Positions 57,746-64,000 of a DNA stretch of 64,000 nucleotides are shown here, piece by piece. The notes beneath the pieces are model-generated. The model had not been told where the DNA came from and ran no database searches. It was given only the letters and a program-made list of their open reading frames with translations. The position numbers and the translations under genes are program-made. Numbering within the stretch: position 1 is the first letter of the stretch; each line of letters starts with the position of its first letter. The stretch spans positions 13,691,501 to 13,755,500 of the forward strand of contig JASJET010000057.1 of NCBI GenBank assembly GCA_034092305.1. Direction: 5' to 3'. This stretch comes from Diaprepes abbreviatus. Its lineage: Eukaryota > Arthropoda > Insecta > Coleoptera > Curculionidae.

Positions 57746-58541
57746 GGATATTGCGCTCAAAAACAATCAGTTATAAACTATTTGGTACATAGATCACTTT
57801 CAATATGTGACGAACAACCACTGAAATCAAAAACAGAAAAATTAAAGATATAAGACCTTCTATTAATAAATATAAAGACCCAACTTCTCAACAAGATGTC
57901 ATAAATGTACCTCCTATGGACAGTGTTGTCTTACCTTACATACATAGAACCACTCACAAGATTGCTCCGAAAATAAAACATTCGGACAATTTTCACCACA
58001 TGTAAGAAAATTGGACAATGTTTGAAGTCTCCAAAGGACGCACTTTCATTTCAAACAGGAGATGTTTACAAGATAACTTGCTCTTGTGGTAAAGTACATG
58101 AAGGTAAAACAGAATGGTCAATATCCACTAAATTTTAGGAACATGAAAGATGTATAAAAAAGAAACAAATTGTAGAATCTGCAGTAGCCGAACACCAGCA
58201 TTGCTCAGGTCACACTTTTAATGTAAAAGAAACTAAGGTGCTAGGCATCAGTGTCTGGTTTCTTTAAACGTAAAATTAGAGAATCAATCGAAATTTGTAA
58301 ATATCCAAATAATCTTAATAGAGATGCAGGTTACAGTCTACATCACACGTGGAAATCGATTGTAATGCTGGATCAAGGTTAACTGAGAACCAATCGGGTA
58401 TAAATACCAGGCTGTTGCTTCTCGATAATCATTCCGTATTCTAATCTCGTGGGAGAAATATCCCTGAAGATGCTCCGTGCAATCGTAGACAAAACGTCGG
58501 ATAATAATTCCAATTTTATACGATCTAAACCCAAGAACCAT
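57746..58541 (+). pseudogene. Penelope-like element, plus-strand 5'-truncated copy
   Basis: Homologous to 56174-56890 in opposite orientation, and starting abruptly in the middle of the protein. It shows DVINVPPMDSVVLPYIHRTT, then HKIAPKIKHSDNFHHM, stop, and, after a shift, GDVYKITCSCGKVHEGKTEW (GIY-YIG) with HERCIKKKQIVESAVAEHQH and CSGHTFNVKETKVL. The terminus is at 58446-58541 (GAAGATGCTCCG..., AAAACGTCGGATAATAATTC). It meets the minus-strand copy head to head at about 57746. Confidence 0.82.
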
Positions 58542-59032
58542 TCGACTAGTTATTATATCATTTTGTTGCTAAGTTCTTCGCACCCTATGCGTAATTTTTA
58601 GATCATTCTTTAAGCTATTGGTAGACTCCATAGATATATTAAAAATGTACCAAATGTGCTAAGTATCAGTAAGCTAGTTTTTTTTATTAAAGGGTGTAAA
58701 ATCATAACTACATTTTAATACAGCTCTCAAGCACCTTCTTATTTGTATTACATAGCCTGTTTATATCATATAGGAACTGCAGTCGTCCTTTTAAATCCAT
58801 TTATCCCGAAAATGGTCGACTATGCGACCTTATACCTAGAAGACGTGTAAAAATGTTCAAGAAACCTTAATTTATTTAAGAAATAGCGAAAACGCACTCA
58901 GCGAAAAAAAATATATAACCATCCCTTGGTTTCCACGCCACTGGTTGCAATAGAGGTCACCAAATGTTTTTACAAAGTGACTTCTAACACCAACATATAC
59001 CCAAAAGTTCATTTCTTTATTGTAAGTAGATC

Positions 59033-59036
<4 letters not shown>
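58542..59036. other. AT-rich DNA, nothing recognisable
   Basis: CCACGCCACTGG at 58935 resembles a hAT-type end (CCAGTGGCGTGG inverted), but no partner or transposase was found. Confidence 0.4.
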
Positions 59037-59088
<52 letters not shown>

Positions 59089-59118
59089 TATAGATATATA
59101 GATATATAGATATATAGA

Positions 59119-59176
<58 letters not shown>
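59037..59176. repeat. Compound (TA)n/(GATATA)n array
   Basis: TA array with an internal patch of AGATATATAGATATATAGAT-type repeats at 59085-59121. Confidence 0.95.
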
Positions 59177-59178
<2 letters not shown>

Positions 59179-59266
59179 AAATTTTATTTTTATATTTGAC
59201 TCTGTTTGCTGTAATTTTATTTCATGATTAAATAATATTATCTTTATACCTATCTGATTTTTGTAT

Positions 59267-59270
<4 letters not shown>

Positions 59271-59335
<65 letters not shown>
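59271..59335. repeat. (TA)n array
   Basis: TA dinucleotide array, one interruption (TATATGTATATA) at its right end. Confidence 0.95.
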
Positions 59336-60035
59336 TTAAATGAATATTTAAACTCTTTAATAACACAGTTATGTAAATTGTTAAATCAGATTCTGTCTAG
59401 TCATTGGTATAACGGAAGCATATTAAAAATACTTGAGCATTATAATGCCACAATAACTAAACTTCTCGTATTTTCTTAAATTCATTATTTTGTTCCAGAA
59501 TTGAAGGAAAAAGTATATTATCATAATTATGACTAAGTAATGAACTGAGTGTTCAGTGGCAATTTTCATTAGAGGATTATACTGTAATAAGGGGAAACTT
59601 AATTTCCTAAATACCCTAAACCTTCTTATAAGTTCTACGGTAACACATAAAATTATGGTTTCGCTAATGCTACTTAGCAACTAAAGCAAAGTTTTAATAC
59701 ATCTCAATAAATGTATACAACAAAATATACTTTAAAATATAGATTTATGAGAGACTGTCGCATAATAAATTAGAAAAATATTTTTTAACGTACATGTACA
59801 TGACGTGCTCTTAGGAGTTATAGGATATTTGTCTAGTGTTGGAAAATTGTTTCGAATTATTTTTATTTTATATAATGCACACTACTAAAATATTTCCAGG
59901 AGATCTATTGGACTTTCAGAAAAAATCAATTTAAAAGTTTGAATGGTAAAAAAGCAGGACGAAATGCAATTTAAGTAATAGCGCTGGTCACATGACCCAT
60001 ATGACGTTACATCATAGTAAACAAAGCACCACTAA

Positions 60036-60238
60036 ATGCGATTTTTATTTGATTGTCGCTATAAAATGGTTTATAGATTATGGGTAGACATCAATGCACA
60101 TCGACGTCCAGAGGAGGTGTTTGTATCGATGCCAATAGATTCTAAAAGGGAGAAGCAGTTGCTAGAACTTGCTCATAGAGACCCGAGATGCATAGGACCT
60201 AATTTTATAGTTTTTATATTTGAAAATCACAATAATGT
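60036..60238 (+). CDS. Possible coding exon of unknown function
   Basis: The open frame starts MRFLFDCRYKMVYRLWVDIN and continues AHRRPEEVFVSMPIDSKREK, QLLELAHRDPRCIGPNFIVF and IFENHNN. At that point |GTGAGTAT would be a good splice donor (60239), and the frame becomes low-complexity afterwards. Composition up to the donor looks protein-like, with balanced charged residues, unlike the surrounding DNA. I do not recognise the sequence. It could be the first exon of the transposon-like gene whose later part begins at 61895 (acceptor TTTTTGTAG), or an unrelated remnant. Confidence 0.3.
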
Positions 60239-60577
60239 GAGTATATTTGTGTTTTTATATTATAGCAATATCTTATGTCTGAGTTATTACCAATGTTTCT
60301 ATTCTAAAGTTTCATTACATTCAAATAATTTTTTCTAGGACAAAGACATTATTATTCTCTTCTGGATAAGAATTAAAAGCTAAACGGTATATTGTCCTTC
60401 TCAAAAGAAATCTGACACTCACTTACTTAGGCAAGATTAGTTGGGATTCGGACCATGAATCGGAGATAAACAATTTTTTCCCGTTGCCAACATTTCACTT
60501 TGTTTTAAAGCATTTTCCAGACTTTACCATACAAGATTCCAATATATAAATATGTAATTATAAAAACTATTTATGTA

Positions 60578-60578
<1 letters not shown>

Positions 60579-60651
<73 letters not shown>
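60579..60651. repeat. (TA)n array
   Basis: TA dinucleotide array directly followed by a Penelope fragment. Confidence 0.97.
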
Positions 60652-60655
<4 letters not shown>

Positions 60656-60985
60656 AATGATGTGTATATAAGATAAACTTCCAGAGTATTAAAAGACAGA
60701 ATCTCACAACATAAAAGTGATTGCAGATTTAATAAGAATTTTTATACCCTTTCCGAACATTGTAACCAACTAGACCATAGATTTGATTTTTATGAATCTA
60801 AAATTTTATATACAAAAACGAATTACAACAAAAACCTTGTTAGGGAAATGACAGAAATCTACTTCGAATCAAAGTCAATTAACAAAAAAACTGACATCAA
60901 TAACCTAAGCATAATGTACTATAATTTACTGAACCTAACTAATGATAATTTCACTGTTAAGACAATAAATATCTCCTTTTAGTTC
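60652..60985 (+). pseudogene. Penelope-like GIY-YIG C-terminal fragment
   Basis: The plus-strand frame from about 60680 to the stop near 60980 reads SRVLKDRISQHKSDCRFNKN, then FYTLSEHCNQLDHRFDFYES, KILYTKTNYNKNLVREMTEI, YFESKSINKKTDINNLSIMY and YNLLNL, without interruption. This is the C-terminal half of the GIY-YIG endonuclease of the same insect Penelope type as 48540-49480 (family: RI.QHK.DC......L..H....H.FD......L......KR...E...I). It begins right at the (TA)n array, so the rest of the element is missing. Confidence 0.75.
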
Positions 60986-61894
60986 CCTATCATTGTACCT
61001 TCATATTACTTTAATTTAAAAAGTTGTTTTAAATTAGTAACCAAAATGTCAAATAAACAAAAAAGTGACATTGACTGAAAATATATTTTTTGGAAGAAAA
61101 AAACTTTAAATATAAACAGCAGTTTGTATAAAATTTTTAAATAATGTTCGTCATTTGTTATACCCTGTAAAGTTCCTTCGTTTTTCCATATTGGTCATTT
61201 TAATAAAAATGGACTACTTCGATCGTTACGGGGAAACGTTACTGAAAATGATTTATTAAGTTCAATATTGATATTATCGTTTAGTTATTCTGTCCTATTA
61301 CCCTTGATATGTAGTTAAAAGGGAGAAGTACATATATTTACATTTAACTCGCTCAGAAACAGAATGACCCCACTAAACTTTTGGCATTTTTAATTAGGAC
61401 CTGCAAGCCATAATTTATATACTTATCTTTCTCTAGAGAGTGGCCTAAAAAAACTTTGCCGAACAGAAAATAGATGGCGCTCACTAATAAGTTAGGCCAC
61501 ATCCTCCATCTGGTCATTGTTAACAGGAATACCGGTTCAGATGACAGTTCGGCCACTCTGACTTATCGATTTTATGCAAAATCACGTTGCTGAACTTAGA
61601 TGAGAAATTCTTTGACTAAATTGCTGAACATTGTGTTTGCATTTTGTTGTAATACTTGTAGATTATTTTCTTCTTTATTTTATATTACTTACTTTGGTAA
61701 GTAAAGAACCTAGTTAAATGTAGGTACTATGTTTTTATTAAATTTTTAAATGGAGAAGTCCTAACCTAAAGTTATAAACTTTTAATAATTGGAGTAATTT
61801 ACTTTAGATAATGTTTAAGATATATTTCTTTGCTTTATCAGTTGAAGTACTAGTTACTGTTTGTAAAAAAACGAGTTTAATGTTTTTTAATACT
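60986..61894. other. AT-rich DNA, nothing recognisable
   Basis: The minus open frame 61353-61556 has no recognisable motif. A T-rich acceptor-like TTTTTAATACTTTTGTAG ends at about 61903, before the next remnant. Confidence 0.4.
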
Positions 61895-63520
61895 TTTGTA
61901 GGTTTAAATATCAGATCACTCTAGTATTCCAGAATCAAGTGAATTTGAAACTGACTCCGGTTCGGATTTCTGCCCAAACTCCAATAGCAGCAACTTCTAG
62001 CAATTTTGAAGAAAATATTAGGAAAATATCCATGGTAGGAAGTCCAGAAATGAATGAACAAGTTAATGTTGAAGAAAAAGGGGAAAAACTGAAGGACCAT
62101 AAGAGGGAAACAAGGTAAGATAGCAAGAATTTCAGGTAAATCCTATGTCAATGCTCAGGAGAATGTAGTGCCAGAAAAAAACATTCGTCAACGGGCAATG
62201 CGATTGCTTTAAAAAATGTCATTTGTTATTGACAGTTACAGAACGAAAAACTGTTTTTACAAGCTTTTGTTAACTGATGAACTTCAACCCGCAGGCCAGT
62301 TATATTAATGTCCAGATTGACGTTGTCACTAAAGGCAGTTTCACTCAATTCCAAAATCCCAATAACCGTAATAAAACACGCATTTACACGTTACCAAAAA
62401 AGTCAGGAAAAAGGGTAAATGTATGCAAGTCCTTTTTTAAGAATATTTTAAAAATTTTAGAGGGTAAATTGGTAAAGCTTTACTAAATAAAACCAAAGGT
62501 GATGACGTAACTATTCCACCATTAGACAGAAGAGGCAATCTCCCGAAAAACAAAATTCAAGACGTTCAGATCAAAAGTTTCCAGAAATTAATTAACCGAT
62601 TTGCAAGATACACTTGACACTACAGTCATATTAAAAACCCACATCTGGAACATCTATCCTTCTATCTAAATATTAGTAAATCATTCTCTTTGTATTTGGA
62701 TAATACAGAATCTACAATAAATGTATCCAAATTTGTATCTATAAAAATATTTAATTTAATCTTTACTTTCGATATCTTGCTACAAATACTTGTAGAAGAT
62801 AAACTGTCCATCAAGTGCGGAAAAGAGGAAGATTGAAACAGAAAAAAAATTGAACTTAAGGATGGTGGAGGTACGTCTTCAAGGTATACGGGAAAAAGTC
62901 ACAAAAGAAATTATCACCAACTATCGCTTTCGACCTGATGAAAACACTTCTAACACCAAGTACTATCTTAGAAGCAGCGTATTATAAAAAACAAAGGACT
63001 TACTGACTATGTATCCATAATTTAACAATATCCAAAGTACATATGTACGTTTGGCATGAGGGTTTAGCATCACGAAGGCGGCAAGAAATTGGTTCTTGTA
63101 TTATGCATTACGTAAAAAACTACGTGAAAACAAATTCACACATCACAAATTCCTTGTCTCAGGGCATTCTTACTTACCCTGCGACAGGAATTTCGAAATA
63201 ATAAAAAAGCAAAAACGGCTTTTTACCACATAACTGGATAAAAGTAATTTTAGCAGCTAAAAAAGACAAATTTGAAGGTCTAGGGATGCAAGATAGAAAC
63301 TTCATATCAATAGGAAATTTAGAAAATTTTCTGACAAATACAAAGAAGGAACTGAAGATGTCAAAGTAGAACAGTTGAAAATTCAGTGGCTCATGTTCAA
63401 GGTAGATGAACCATTTAATATGTACTTTAAAAACTCTTAACGGCGAAGCAGTCTTGTCCTACAGTGTGAACATTAGCAAGAGCAGTCGACAATAACAAAA
63501 GAACTGAGTCCATGAGGGAG
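61895..63520 (+). pseudogene. Remnant of an uncharacterised multicopy invertebrate gene family, copy B (long)
   Basis: Segments in family order: an acidic serine-rich start (SSIPESSEFETDSGSDFCPN), KIARISGKSYVNAQENVVP, the open frame 62277-62486 (MNFNPQASYINVQIDVVTKG, RNKTRIYTLPKKSGKRVNVC, KSFFKNILKILEGKLVK), LLNKTKGDDVTIPPLDRRGN, a His/Tyr segment, VHMYVWHEGLASRRRQEIGS, CIMHYVKNYV, NKFTHHKFLVSGHSYLPCDR, NFEIIKK, KDKFEGLGMQDRNFISIGNL and LKIQWLMFKVDEPFNMYFK. VSGHS.LP.DR.F and WHEG.A.R..QEI.SC are the hallmarks. The function of the family is unknown to me; conserved D, H and E positions could suit a nuclease. The frames are broken by many shifts. Compare 26184-27190. Confidence 0.65.
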
Positions 63521-63558
63521 GTCAGTCGATAAACTTAGCCTTCCAATCATATTAATGA

Positions 63559-64000
63559 TTGACAGGCACAGATATATCAAAGAAGGAAAAGTCGGTTATC
63601 AACTATCCAAATATACCATCTGCTATGAGACATGTGCCTCATAGTGACGAACTTCCTATTCCAGAACCCCCAGAAAGATTCACTTACGAATCAGATAATA
63701 AGGATACAACGGTTTCTCAAGAAGATATGCCAACAACATCTGGAGATCCTGATTTCACACCCAGCACGTTATACCGTCAACCGCACAAAATAACCCAATC
63801 GGAATTAAACGATCTTGTGAGAGTAAGTCAAAAGTAAAGCAGAGTTACTATGATCAAGATTGCTGAAGTGGAACTTATTAGAAGACGACGTTCCAGTATG
63901 TGTTTTTCGTAAACGCTATAAAGGCCCAGTAGCATTTTTTAACATGGAAAAAAATTTGATTTTCTGCATTAATGCTAGCGGCTTCTTGGCGGCTTTAAAT
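63559..64000 (+). pseudogene. N-terminal part of a second uncharacterised repetitive protein family, runs off the window
   Basis: The open frame 63559-63837 reads INYPNIPSAMRHVPHSDELP, IPEPPERFTYESDNKDT, TSGDPDFTPSTL and HKITQSELNDLVRVSQK. After a shift and one stop it continues SKAELL, stop, SRLLKWNLLEDDVPVCVFRK, RYKGPVAFF, NMEKNLIFCINASGFLAALN to the window end. PSA.RPVPH, ITQ.ELNDLVRDL, K.KAELL.SRL..WNLL and Y..NI.GL are marks of a protein family seen in many copies in arthropod genomes, next to or within mobile DNA. I know no function. An upstream frame near 63540 suggests the N-terminus is incomplete. Confidence 0.55.

Noticed and set aside
1..64000. CRISPR arrays, rRNA or tRNA genes, bacterial operons
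   Set aside because: No regularly spaced identical repeats with unique spacers, no conserved rRNA blocks and no tRNA cloverleaf with a GGTTCGAATCC-type arm were seen.

Overview
The window looks like non-coding and transposon-rich nuclear DNA of an insect with a large, AT-rich genome. I cannot name the species. The evidence is one spliced neuropeptide-receptor gene with GT-AG introns, a complete lack of bacterial-style gene packing, long (TA)n arrays, and remnants of arthropod-type element families: Penelope-like, RTE and Jockey/CR1-type LINEs, mariner and other Tc1/mariner transposases, hAT, and solo LTRs.

Host gene. The only convincing host gene lies on the minus strand. A 113-nt exon (24879-24991) encodes transmembrane helix 7 of a rhodopsin-family peptide GPCR, with an HWL.YANSA.NPIIYNF signature like orexin/allatotropin-type receptors. 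A terminal exon (10145-10311) encodes the C-terminal tail (KFRQEFKSAF... to stop). Both splice junctions and the codon phase fit exactly. The intervening intron is about 14.6 kb and is packed with transposon debris. Exons for helices 1-6 were not found and probably lie upstream of the TM7 exon, beyond the window or undetected.

Layout. 1-7.4 kb: LINE tail, a Penelope remnant with inverted termini, (TA)n, and a LINE endonuclease remnant. 7.35-8.85 kb: an unusual GC-rich block with LTR-like signs. 9-14.5 kb: three decayed Tc1/mariner-superfamily transposases, one split by a 1.6-kb solo LTR with a perfect 4-bp target duplication. 14.6-24.5 kb: a long inverted repeat, a MITE, a mariner, a TIR element carrying a Penelope endonuclease fragment, a hammerhead-bearing repeat between two (TA)n arrays, and a second hammerhead-like motif. 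25-29 kb: remnants of an uncharacterised multicopy gene family and of a hAT transposase. 30.8-35.8 kb: a four-layer nest consisting of (TA)n, then a TIR transposon, then its DDE transposase gene, then a nearly intact RTE LINE with a 7-bp target duplication. 36.1-40.4 kb: a TIR transposon with a decayed transposase, invaded by a second copy of the solo LTR and abutted by a Helitron-like repeat. 41.6-42.4 kb: a (TA)n-flanked foldback repeat carrying a hammerhead motif with an intact catalytic core. 44-54 kb: three mariners, another transposase remnant, a Penelope copy and a Jockey/CR1-type LINE. 54-58.6 kb: a foldback element and a head-to-head pair of Penelope copies. 59-64 kb: (TA)n arrays, a Penelope endonuclease fragment, and two uncharacterised repetitive gene families running off the right edge.

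Almost every coding stretch is broken. The exceptions are the two receptor exons and the RTE reverse transcriptase (one frameshift, 5' truncated). No rRNA, tRNA or CRISPR array was seen.
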